A DNA stretch of 7,001 nucleotides, taken from assembly GCA_001508595.1 (NCBI GenBank), contig LGHA01000067.1:1-7001 (forward strand), written 5' to 3'. Of this stretch, positions 1-5,601 are shown piece after piece; position 1 is the first letter of the stretch; each line of letters opens with the position of its first letter. Made by a program: the position numbers and the translations under genes. The stretch is from Anaerolineaceae bacterium 46_22. Lineage in GTDB: Bacteria; Chloroflexota; Anaerolineae; Anaerolineales; Anaerolineaceae. Under the pieces are notes generated by a model. That model was not told the DNA's origin and ran no database searches. It saw only the letters and a list, made by a program, of their open reading frames with translations.

Positions 1-1
1 C

Positions 2-7
2 AGGAGG
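2..7 (+). promoter_or_regulatory. Shine-Dalgarno of the threonine dehydrogenase-like gene
   Basis: AGGAGG lies 5 nt upstream of the ATG at 13. It is a near-ideal anti-16S match and supports that start codon. Any promoter or upstream partner gene lies outside the window. Confidence 0.8.
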
Positions 8-12
8 AGCTT

Positions 13-1032
13 ATGCGTCAAAAGGTCGTTTTAATTACCGGAGCCAATGGAGAGATTGGACACGGCTTAATTCATCACCTTGCTAACAATACAGATGCCA
101 ACATTGTTGCACTGGATGTCAACCCACTGGACAAGTCCTTGCGTGATCTGTGTAAGACCTACATTGTTGGGGACATCCTCGACCAGATGCTGTTAGGAAG
201 GCTGGTCGTCGAGCATGAAATATCCACCATTTATCACCTCGCCTCAATTCTTTCTACCAAAGCTGAATACAATCCCGAAACTGCTCACCGGATTAATGTC
301 GAAGGGACCATGAACCTGCTTCGCCTAGCAGTGGAGCAGTCTCAATGGCAGGGGAATCCTGTGAAATTTATCTATCCAAGCTCCATCGCTGCCTACGGGC
401 TCCCGGATTTAAAACAAAAATCTGAGGTGGGTGCTGTTAAAGAATGGGAATGGAATTACCCCACCACAATGTATGGGTGTAATAAATTATATTGTGAACA
501 TCTCGGGCGTTATTACAGCTCCTATTACCGCCAATTATCTGCTGATTTTGGCGGAACGGAAACCGTGGATTTCCGCGCCCTTCGCTTCCCGGGACTGATC
601 AGCGCAGAAACCACACCGACTGGCGGGACCAGCGATTTTGGACCTGAAATGCTTCACGCAGCAGCTAAAGGCGAGGAATACAAGTGCTTTGTAAGACCTG
701 AAACGACCATTCCCTTTATGGTTATGCCAGATGCCATAAAAGCGCTGATCGATTTGGAAAAAGTTGACAAAAGCAGGCTAACCCAGCTTGTTTACAACGT
801 GACCAGTTTCAGTGTCTCGGCACAAGATATTTTCAATATCGTCCTTGAGGCTTTCCCTGATGCAAAGATCAGGTTTGCTGTGGATGACTGCAGACAGCGC
901 ATTGTGGATACATGGCCGGAAAGCGTGGACGATTCAGCAGCATGTGAAGACTGGGATTGGCAGCCAGATTATAATTGCGAACGATCATTCCACGAGTACC
1001 TGATCCCTGCCATTCAGAAAAGATACCAGTAA
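13..1032 (+). CDS. NAD-dependent L-threonine 3-dehydrogenase-like SDR (epimerase/dehydratase fold)
   Basis: Predicted cytoplasmic oxidoreductase of 339 residues that would oxidise L-threonine to 2-amino-3-ketobutyrate with NAD+; the product is normally cleaved by a CoA ligase (Kbl) to glycine and acetyl-CoA. What is seen: an N-terminal Rossmann fold with GANGEIG at residues 10-16, an acidic Asp at 35 after beta-2 typical of NAD binding, YHLAS at 74-78, SSIAAYG at 123-129 and the SDR catalytic pair YGCNK (Tyr154, Lys158). The second half carries features I associate with the SDR-type threonine dehydrogenases rather than UDP-galactose epimerases: RFPGLIS (191-197), GGTSDF (204-209), PFMVMPDAI (234-242) and a C-terminal block QRIVDTWPESVDDSAA (295-310) followed by DWDWQPDY. 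Length fits a family of about 310-340 residues. The start is fixed by the AGGAGG at 2-7. The exact substrate is inferred from similarity; another sugar-nucleotide or amino-acid SDR activity is the main alternative. Confidence 0.85.
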   Translation: MRQKVVLITGANGEIGHGLIHHLANNTDANIVALDVNPLDKSLRDLCKTYIVGDILDQMLLGRLVVEHEISTIYHLASILSTKAEYNPETAHRINVEGTMNLLRLAVEQSQWQGNPVKFIYPSSIAAYGLPDLKQKSEVGAVKEWEWNYPTTMYGCNKLYCEHLGRYYSSYYRQLSADFGGTETVDFRALRFPGLISAETTPTGGTSDFGPEMLHAAAKGEEYKCFVRPETTIPFMVMPDAIKALIDLEKVDKSRLTQLVYNVTSFSVSAQDIFNIVLEAFPDAKIRFAVDDCRQRIVDTWPESVDDSAACEDWDWQPDYNCERSFHEYLIPAIQKRYQ

Positions 1033-1064
1033 TCTTATTCGACGGAAAAATTAAAAAGCCCAAA

Positions 1065-1124
1065 CACTTCGTTACTGGCATAAAAGCTCGCTGTAAAGTT
1101 GTGAGTATTTTGATTAACGAAGTG
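1065..1124. repeat. 10-bp inverted repeat in the gap between dehydrogenase and permease
   Basis: CACTTCGTTA (1065-1074) and its exact reverse complement TAACGAAGTG (1115-1124) are separated by 40 nt. It lies in the 156-nt gap after the first gene. It could form a long-loop hairpin in RNA or be two half-sites of an operator. No U-tract follows the second arm, so it is not a standard intrinsic terminator. A perfect 8-bp palindrome TGATATCA (1123-1130) overlaps its right arm. The function is unknown. Confidence 0.45.
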
Positions 1125-1203
1125 ATATCAGCTTGCAGACATCCGGAAGATCAATAAGGCATCCAACCCATTCTGGAGTATTCAGAAAATGAAGCCCAAA
1201 AAC

Positions 1204-1208
1204 AGGAG
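1204..1208 (+). promoter_or_regulatory. Shine-Dalgarno deciding the permease start
   Basis: AGGAG sits 7 nt before the ATG at 1216. A longer in-frame start at 1189 has only GGAG at 1175-1178 with a 10-nt spacer. It would also put this AGGAG inside the coding sequence and add a Lys/Arg-rich tail. The 1216 start is therefore preferred. Confidence 0.65.
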
Positions 1209-1215
1209 ACCTAAA

Positions 1216-1710
1216 ATGGATACGACGACCCAAATCCTCTTCGTATTATCCGGTGTGTTGTTTATTTTCATGCTGCTGAAAGATAAGGCAATAGCTTTCA
1301 ATGGCATCAAAATGGCAGGGTCAACCCTTTTGAATAACCTGGATATCCTGCTGGTCGGATTTTTATTAGCGGGCTTAATTCAAGTGATGATCCCCAAAGA
1401 AATGATCGCAAATTGGCTGGGCAATAAAGCGGGCATCAAGGCTGTGCTCTTTGGCTGCCTTGCAGGAGGATTGATCCCTGGTTCGCCATACGCCGCTTTC
1501 CCAATTGCCGCTGGCTTTTATAAAGCCGGGGCAGGCTTAGGAGCAATGGTCGGATTCATCACTGCCTGGTCCTTGTGGTCTGTCACCCGTTTACCCGTCG
1601 AGATTGCCCTGATTGATCCAAAAGTCGCATTGATCCGCTATGGGATCACCTTCATCGTTCCACCAGCCGCTGGATTAATCGCCTTTTTCCTTGAAAAAAG
1701 CATCCTCTAA
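1216..1710 (+). CDS. Short integral membrane protein, half-length permease of the DUF318/ArsP type
   Basis: Predicted inner-membrane protein of 164 residues. Hydrophobic segments lie at about 5-21, 39-60, 72-90, 92-122 (possibly one long or two helices) and 139-158. GLIPGSPYAAFPIA (85-98) followed by GFYKAGAGLGA (100-110) resembles the signature region of the DUF318/UPF0718 permeases (ArsP_1 family), where a Cys-Ser-Cys-Gly-type motif precedes a Pro-Ile segment and a short basic turn. Here the cysteines are absent and are replaced by Ser-Pro-Tyr-Ala. Family members are usually about 300 residues or more with two similar halves, so this looks like a stand-alone half that would need to dimerise. 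The frame is intact and well stopped (TAA at 1708-1710, then a second TAA at 1711-1713), which argues against a decaying gene. No substrate can be named; arsenic transport should not be assumed. An alternative start at 1189 would give 173 residues. Confidence 0.7.
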   Translation: MDTTTQILFVLSGVLFIFMLLKDKAIAFNGIKMAGSTLLNNLDILLVGFLLAGLIQVMIPKEMIANWLGNKAGIKAVLFGCLAGGLIPGSPYAAFPIAAGFYKAGAGLGAMVGFITAWSLWSVTRLPVEIALIDPKVALIRYGITFIVPPAAGLIAFFLEKSIL

Positions 1711-1715
1711 TAAGG

Positions 1716-1744
1716 TTGACCTGCCTACACCCGTGCGCTAAAAT
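1716..1744 (+). promoter_or_regulatory. Predicted sigma70-type promoter for the zinc-ribbon/SDR unit
   Basis: TTGACC (1716-1721) and TAAAAT (1739-1744) are separated by exactly 17 bp. Each matches the consensus in five of six positions. Transcription would begin near 1751, leaving a leader of about 30 nt before the ATG at 1781. The -35 box sits inside AGGTTGACCT (1713-1722), an imperfect dyad with AGGT and ACCT arms. AGGT and ACCT recur around an A-tract at 1768-1780, just before the start codon, so a repressor site is possible but unproven. Confidence 0.6.
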
Positions 1745-1780
1745 TATGCTGATTTATTCATAACCTCAGGTAAAAAACCT

Positions 1781-2005
1781 ATGCCCATTTACGAATACAC
1801 GTGCCAGGACTGCAAGGCTAATTTCGAAATGATACGCCCCATGAAAGATGCGGACGCAAGCCTGAACTGTACCAACTGCCTATCCCAGAATGTCAAACGG
1901 CGAATTTCGCTGTTTAACGCATCGAGTGAAGGCAGACCAATTGCAGGCAGCAGCGCATGCGGCGGTTGTGCCGGCGGCACCTGCGCCACTTGCGGGACTC
2001 CTTAA
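1781..2005 (+). CDS. FmdB-family zinc ribbon protein
   Basis: Small protein of 74 residues that begins MPIYEYTC, the hallmark opening of the FmdB/CxxC_CxxC_SSSS zinc-ribbon family. Two CxxC pairs, Cys8/Cys11 and Cys30/Cys33, would bind one zinc ion. The family was named from a putative regulatory protein linked to formamidase and amide genes, but its molecular role is not established, so no function is claimed. The tail after residue 58 is rich in Gly and Cys and holds four more cysteines (60, 63, 68, 71) in two further CxxC-like pairs, enough in principle for a second metal site. The Shine-Dalgarno is poor (CAGG about 10 nt upstream of the ATG), but the start is fixed by the conserved N-terminus. 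A good promoter lies 37-65 nt upstream. The stop TAA (2003-2005) directly abuts the ATG of the next gene, so translation is probably coupled. Confidence 0.9.
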   Translation: MPIYEYTCQDCKANFEMIRPMKDADASLNCTNCLSQNVKRRISLFNASSEGRPIAGSSACGGCAGGTCATCGTP

Positions 2006-2821
2006 ATGGAAAAATATCAACTTGCACTGATCACCGGGGGATCCAGCGGGATTGGATTGGCGCTTGCCAAAGCGCTGATCCAGGAGGGGCTCAGTCTTTG
2101 TCTGCTCGCCCGAGACATTCCAAAACTCGAAAAAGCACAGACGGAAGTAGCTGCTTTAGCCATCAACGGCGATCAAAAAGTTGACATCATCTCCTGTGAT
2201 GCGACCGATTACCAGGATTTGTCTCAAAAATTATCCCGATGGACGGCTCAAGCAGGTGTCCCCGACCTGGTGATCAACTCCGCCGGTGTGACTTACCCGG
2301 GTTACTTTCCGGATTTGGACCTGGATATCTTTCACTGGCAGATGGACGTTAATTATTTTGGCACCTTACATGTGATCAAATGTCTGATCGGCGATATGAT
2401 CAAACGAGGTTCAGGAACCATCGTAAATATTTCATCACAGGCAGGTTTTGTTGGGGTTTTTGGCTATTCTGCTTACGGTCCATCCAAATATGCTGTTCGG
2501 GGACTGACAGATGTGCTTCGCTCCGAGATGAAGCCCCTGGGAATTACCTGCCACATCGTTTTTCCGCCGGATACTGAAACACCCCAACTCGAATTTGAGA
2601 AGGAACTTAAACCCCCTGAAACCAAAGCCATCGCCGGCGCTTCCAGCGTGCTTTCCGCTGAAAAAGTTGCCGAATCCATCCTGACAGGTGTAAAAAAGGG
2701 GAAATATGTCATTATCCCGGGCTTTGAGGGAAAACTGCTCTATCGAGTTATCGGCATTTTAGGCAACCTCATCTATCCAATCGTTGATTGGATGATCCGC
2801 AGGGCTCAAAAAAACAAATAA
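2006..2821 (+). CDS. SDR oxidoreductase resembling 3-ketodihydrosphingosine reductase
   Basis: Classical short-chain dehydrogenase of 271 residues. Seen: the cofactor motif TGGSSGIG (10-17), Arg36 after beta-2, which favours NADP(H), NSAG (91-94), the structural Asn116, and a catalytic triad of Ser144, Tyr157 and Lys161 (SSQAG and YGPSK). SSQAGFVGVFGYSAYGPSKY-like spacing, PPDTETP (187-193) and KPPETKAI (202-209) closely follow the pattern of eukaryotic KDSR (FVT1/Tsc10), which reduces 3-ketosphinganine to sphinganine. The last 30 residues, GKLLYRVIGILGNLIYP onward, are hydrophobic and end in basic residues, suggesting membrane association as in KDSR. This makes a lipid or long-chain ketone the likely substrate. 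The true substrate here is inferred; many bacterial SDRs of this subgroup are uncharacterised. It starts on the base after the zinc-ribbon stop, with GGGA at 1994-1997 as a possible ribosome site, so the two form one transcript. Confidence 0.85.
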   Translation: MEKYQLALITGGSSGIGLALAKALIQEGLSLCLLARDIPKLEKAQTEVAALAINGDQKVDIISCDATDYQDLSQKLSRWTAQAGVPDLVINSAGVTYPGYFPDLDLDIFHWQMDVNYFGTLHVIKCLIGDMIKRGSGTIVNISSQAGFVGVFGYSAYGPSKYAVRGLTDVLRSEMKPLGITCHIVFPPDTETPQLEFEKELKPPETKAIAGASSVLSAEKVAESILTGVKKGKYVIIPGFEGKLLYRVIGILGNLIYPIVDWMIRRAQKNK

Positions 2822-2856
2822 TATCCTCCTTCTACATTAGATAATTTTTGGTCCGC

Positions 2857-2866
2857 TCACGCGTGA
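2857..2866. repeat. Perfect palindrome TCACGCGTGA
   Basis: A 10-bp perfect dyad with no central spacer, 36 nt after the SDR stop and about 210 nt before the helicase start. It has no loop, so it cannot act as a terminator hairpin, and it stands out as GC-rich within an AT-rich gap. A binding site for a dimeric regulator is possible, but no regulator is known. Confidence 0.35.
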
Positions 2867-3022
2867 CATAGCCAGATAATCCCGACACCAACCATTAAAT
2901 ATTAATAAAGAAAATTCAATAATATTTGTTTACCCCCTGAACGCCATGTTTTTATTTACCAAGATATTGCTTTTTATCAACCGCTGGATCCCCCAGAATG
3001 GAATAATTTTTTTCTTTAAATA

Positions 3023-3051
3023 TTGCATCATTGGTCCAAACAGATTATGAT
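3023..3051 (+). promoter_or_regulatory. Candidate promoter of the mrfA-mrfB-like pair
   Basis: TATGAT (3046-3051) is a five-of-six match to the -10 consensus. It is preceded at 17 bp by TTGCAT (3023-3028), which shares only the first three bases with TTGACA. Predicted start of transcription is near 3058, about 20 nt before the ATG at 3079. The leader holds only a weak purine run (GAAGAA at 3069-3074) as a ribosome site. Confidence 0.4.
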
Positions 3052-3078
3052 AAATAAAACAAATATTCGAAGAATTCT

Positions 3079-5601
3079 ATGACTGATAAGATCAAAACCA
3101 TTCTCAGCCGGTGGCGCAGCCATCAAACCATTGCACAAAACGTGGTCGAATGGCGCGTGTTAGCAGCGAAACCTGCTGAGCTTACTGAATTTCCAGAAAG
3201 CCTCTCCCCACAACTCGAAGACCAGCTGCAATTAATGGGAATTAATGCATTGTATGCACATCAATCCCAAGCTTTCCTGAAGATTCGGGAAGGCTATAAC
3301 GTGGCGATTGTGTCAGGGACGGCAAGCGGGAAGACCCTGTGCTACAACCTGCCTGTGATCGATAGGATGATCAAATCACCGGGCGGCAAAGCGCTATACT
3401 TATTCCCTACCAAAGCACTTGCCCAGGATCAGCTGAAAAACCTGCAGGAAACCCTGCACGATATCAAAATCCCAGGGATGGAGGGGGTCAATATTTATGA
3501 CGGCGATACGCCTCAACACCTCCGATCAGCAATCCGGCGTGAAAGCAGCATCATTCTGACCAACCCGGATATGCTCCACACCGGTATCCTCCCCCACCAC
3601 ACCACCTGGAAGGATTTTTTTGCCGCCCTGAGCTTTGTCGTCATCGATGAGATGCACGCCTATCGCGGCGTTTTTGGCTCCCATGTTGCCAACGTCATAC
3701 GAAGGTTAAAACGCATTTGCCGATTTTATGGAAGCCAACCCCAATTCATCCTGACCTCAGCCACCATTGCCAATCCAAAAGCCCTGGCGGAAGGTTTGAT
3801 CGAGAAACCTGTCACGGTCATCGACCAGGACGGCTCACCGCACGGTGAAAAACATTTTCTAATCTACAATCCCCCTTTCATCGATAAAAAACTGGGCATC
3901 CGTCAAAGTTCTCTTTTAGAAGGTTCCTACCTGGCGGGCGAACTTATTGAAGAAAATATTCAGACCATTGTTTTTGGTCGCACACGACGGTCGATCGAAC
4001 TCATCCTGACATACCTTCGCCAGCGGGATGCCAGCCAGAACCCAAATCGCGTGCGCGGCTACCGCAGCGGCTACCTCTCCAAAGAGCGCCGGGCAATCGA
4101 AGAAGGCTTGCGCCGTGGGGATGTACAGGGTGTCGTAGCGACCTCTGCCCTGGAATTAGGGATCGATATTGGGGGCATGGACGCCGCCGTGCTGATCGGG
4201 TACCCGGGAAGCATTGCATCGGCACGTCAGCAAGCGGGACGGGCTGGACGTAAACTCGCTCCTTCGCTTGCTGTGCTGGTTACATCAGCCACAGCAATGG
4301 ACCAATACCTGGCAAGGCACCCGGATTATTTTTTTGATCGCTCCCCTGAACGTGCCTTAATTGCACCCAACAACCTTTTGATCCTGCTGCAGCACATCCG
4401 GTGTGCTGCTTTCGAACTCCCCTTCCAATTGGGTGAAGGATTTGGCGCAATTCCTGCTGAAAGACTGGCTGCATTTCTTGAGCTGCTCTCTCAAGATGGG
4501 CAGCTCCATAAGCAGGGGGACCGCTTTTTTTGGATGGCTGATCAGTACCCGGCAGGGGATATCTCACTGCGGAATGCAACACCGGATAACATCAGCCTGA
4601 TCGTCAAAGGAACCTATAAAAACGAAACCATCGGGCAGGTGGACCTGAACAGTGCTTACTGGATGGTGCATCCAGAGGCGATTTATCTGCATGAGGGCAC
4701 CGCCTACCAAGTGGATCAGCTGGATCTCGAATCCGGTGTGGCACATCTCCGGCAGACGGCAGTCGACTACTACACACAGGCACAAAAAGAAACCAGCGTT
4801 GAAGAAAAAAGTCGGATCAAGCAAAACCAGCTTATTGGCGCCCAAAAATCTTTAGGTGAAATCCTTGTGACCACAAAAGTTGTTGGTTACCGAAAAATCC
4901 GCTGGTTCACCCATGAATTTTTAGGCGGCGGTAAGGTCGACCTCCCACCCACGCACCTCAATACCATCGGGTACTGGATTTCATTAAATGAATATACAGT
5001 GAACATTCTCAAAGATCAAATGTTCTGGAATTCTGAGCAGAACGATTATGGTCCAGATTGGGATAAAATCCGTCAGCGGGTATTGAACCGCGATGGCAAG
5101 CGCTGCCAGGTTTGCGGTGCAGCGGATTCGGTTCAGCCACTACATGTTCATCATATTCAACCCTTCCGCAGCTTTACAAACCTTGAGTCTGCAAACCAAA
5201 CCCAAAACCTGATCACCCTCTGCCCAACCTGCCATCGAAAAGCTGAAGCCAGCGTCCGAATTCGCAGCGGCATGGCTGGTTTGAGTTATATATTACACAG
5301 CTTAGCTCCCCTGATGTTAATGTGTGACGGGGAAGATATCGATGTTCACTATGATCCGAACTCAAGCCTGGGTGAGGGAAGACCGACAGTTGTTTTATAT
5401 GATAATATCCCCGGCGGATTAGGATTATCAGAAAACCTGTACGAGATGCATCAACAATTGATCTCACAAGCCTTTGAAACCATCACATATTGTGAATGTG
5501 AAGACGGCTGCCCTTCCTGCGTCGGGCCAATTGGCGAGGAAGCATCCGGCGGCAAAGCAGAAACCCTGGCAATTCTTGAGGCGTTGATTCGAAATGACTG
5601 A
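3079..5601 (+). CDS. mrfA: MrfA/YprA-family DNA repair helicase with an embedded HNH nuclease domain
   Basis: Large SF2 helicase of 840 residues. Helicase motifs in order: a Q-motif-like segment YAHQSQAF (59-66), Walker A GTASGKT (80-86), PTKALAQDQ (110-118), the DEMH box (190-193), SAT (227-229), VFGRTRRSIE (298-307), SALELGIDIG (356-365) and QQAGRAGR (384-391). The C-terminal MZB/DUF1998 region spans roughly 730-820 and ends in the zinc ligands Cys805, Cys807, Cys811 and Cys814 (CECEDGCPSC). This is the architecture of B. subtilis MrfA, a 3'-5' ATP-driven DNA helicase for mitomycin-type damage, normally about 750 residues. The surplus is explained by an insert at about 644-728 with a full HNH motif: CQVC (676-679), HHI (691-693), Asn710 and CPTCH (715-719). 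The flanking regions (LPPTHLNTIGYW before, GLSYILHSLAP after) are typical of the family, so the insert is clean and in frame. Its stop overlaps the exonuclease start by 8 nt. The family call is secure; nuclease activity is inferred. Confidence 0.92.
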   Translation: MTDKIKTILSRWRSHQTIAQNVVEWRVLAAKPAELTEFPESLSPQLEDQLQLMGINALYAHQSQAFLKIREGYNVAIVSGTASGKTLCYNLPVIDRMIKSPGGKALYLFPTKALAQDQLKNLQETLHDIKIPGMEGVNIYDGDTPQHLRSAIRRESSIILTNPDMLHTGILPHHTTWKDFFAALSFVVIDEMHAYRGVFGSHVANVIRRLKRICRFYGSQPQFILTSATIANPKALAEGLIEKPVTVIDQDGSPHGEKHFLIYNPPFIDKKLGIRQSSLLEGSYLAGELIEENIQTIVFGRTRRSIELILTYLRQRDASQNPNRVRGYRSGYLSKERRAIEEGLRRGDVQGVVATSALELGIDIGGMDAAVLIGYPGSIASARQQAGRAGRKLAPSLAVLVTSATAMDQYLARHPDYFFDRSPERALIAPNNLLILLQHIRCAAFELPFQLGEGFGAIPAERLAAFLELLSQDGQLHKQGDRFFWMADQYPAGDISLRNATPDNISLIVKGTYKNETIGQVDLNSAYWMVHPEAIYLHEGTAYQVDQLDLESGVAHLRQTAVDYYTQAQKETSVEEKSRIKQNQLIGAQKSLGEILVTTKVVGYRKIRWFTHEFLGGGKVDLPPTHLNTIGYWISLNEYTVNILKDQMFWNSEQNDYGPDWDKIRQRVLNRDGKRCQVCGAADSVQPLHVHHIQPFRSFTNLESANQTQNLITLCPTCHRKAEASVRIRSGMAGLSYILHSLAPLMLMCDGEDIDVHYDPNSSLGEGRPTVVLYDNIPGGLGLSENLYEMHQQLISQAFETITYCECEDGCPSCVGPIGEEASGGKAETLAILEALIRND
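5056..5244 (+). other. HNH endonuclease-like domain inside the helicase (residues about 660-722)
   Basis: Sub-gene domain. WDKIRQRVLNRDGKRCQVCG is the usual helical lead-in of HNH proteins. CQVC (676-679) and CPTC (715-718) supply the four zinc-knuckle cysteines, His691/His692 form the first part of the ββα-metal active site, Asn710 the middle and His719 the last. All signature residues are present, so it looks catalytically competent. It has no start codon or ribosome site of its own and no intein splice residues, so it is a domain of the helicase rather than a separate or self-splicing gene. Confidence 0.85.

Larger units (their letters stand above)
2822..3078. other. AT-rich intergenic region upstream of the repair genes
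   Basis: A 257-nt gap with no credible reading frame. It contains a perfect 10-bp palindrome (2857-2866), an 8-bp AT-only inverted repeat (AAATATTA at 2897-2904 and TAATATTT at 2920-2927), and further copies of AAATATT at 3018-3024 and 3061-3067. TTGGTCC occurs at 2848-2854 and again at 3031-3037. No GC-rich stem followed by a T-run is visible after the SDR gene, so no intrinsic terminator is called. The region most likely carries the regulation of the helicase/exonuclease pair. Confidence 0.6.

Noticed and set aside
1099..1128. TTGTGA ... TGATAT as a promoter for the permease
   Set aside because: Both boxes are weak and the spacing is 18 bp; matches of this quality are expected by chance in AT-rich DNA.
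975..1157. 60-codon plus-strand frame spanning the end of the first gene and the gap
   Set aside because: It overlaps the conserved C-terminus of the dehydrogenase in another frame, has no ribosome site and shows no protein-like pattern.
1189..1215. Upstream ATG at 1189 as the permease start
   Set aside because: It would add nine mostly basic or polar residues before the first membrane helix, has a weaker and more distant ribosome site, and would place the good AGGAG at 1204-1208 inside the gene.
1968..1980. GTGCC-GGC-GGCAC hairpin as a terminator or regulatory stem
   Set aside because: It lies within the Gly/Cys-rich tail codons of the zinc-ribbon gene, has only a 5-bp stem and is not followed by a T-run.
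4280..4582. 100-codon open frame on the minus strand inside the helicase
   Set aside because: It lies wholly inside a well-supported helicase gene, has no recognisable motif and reads as the antisense shadow of real codons.
5008..5262. The HNH segment as an intein or independent homing endonuclease gene
   Set aside because: No N-terminal Cys/Ser or C-terminal His-Asn splice residues, far too small for an intein, no own start, and it sits outside the ATPase motifs where inteins usually insert. A domain insertion fits better.
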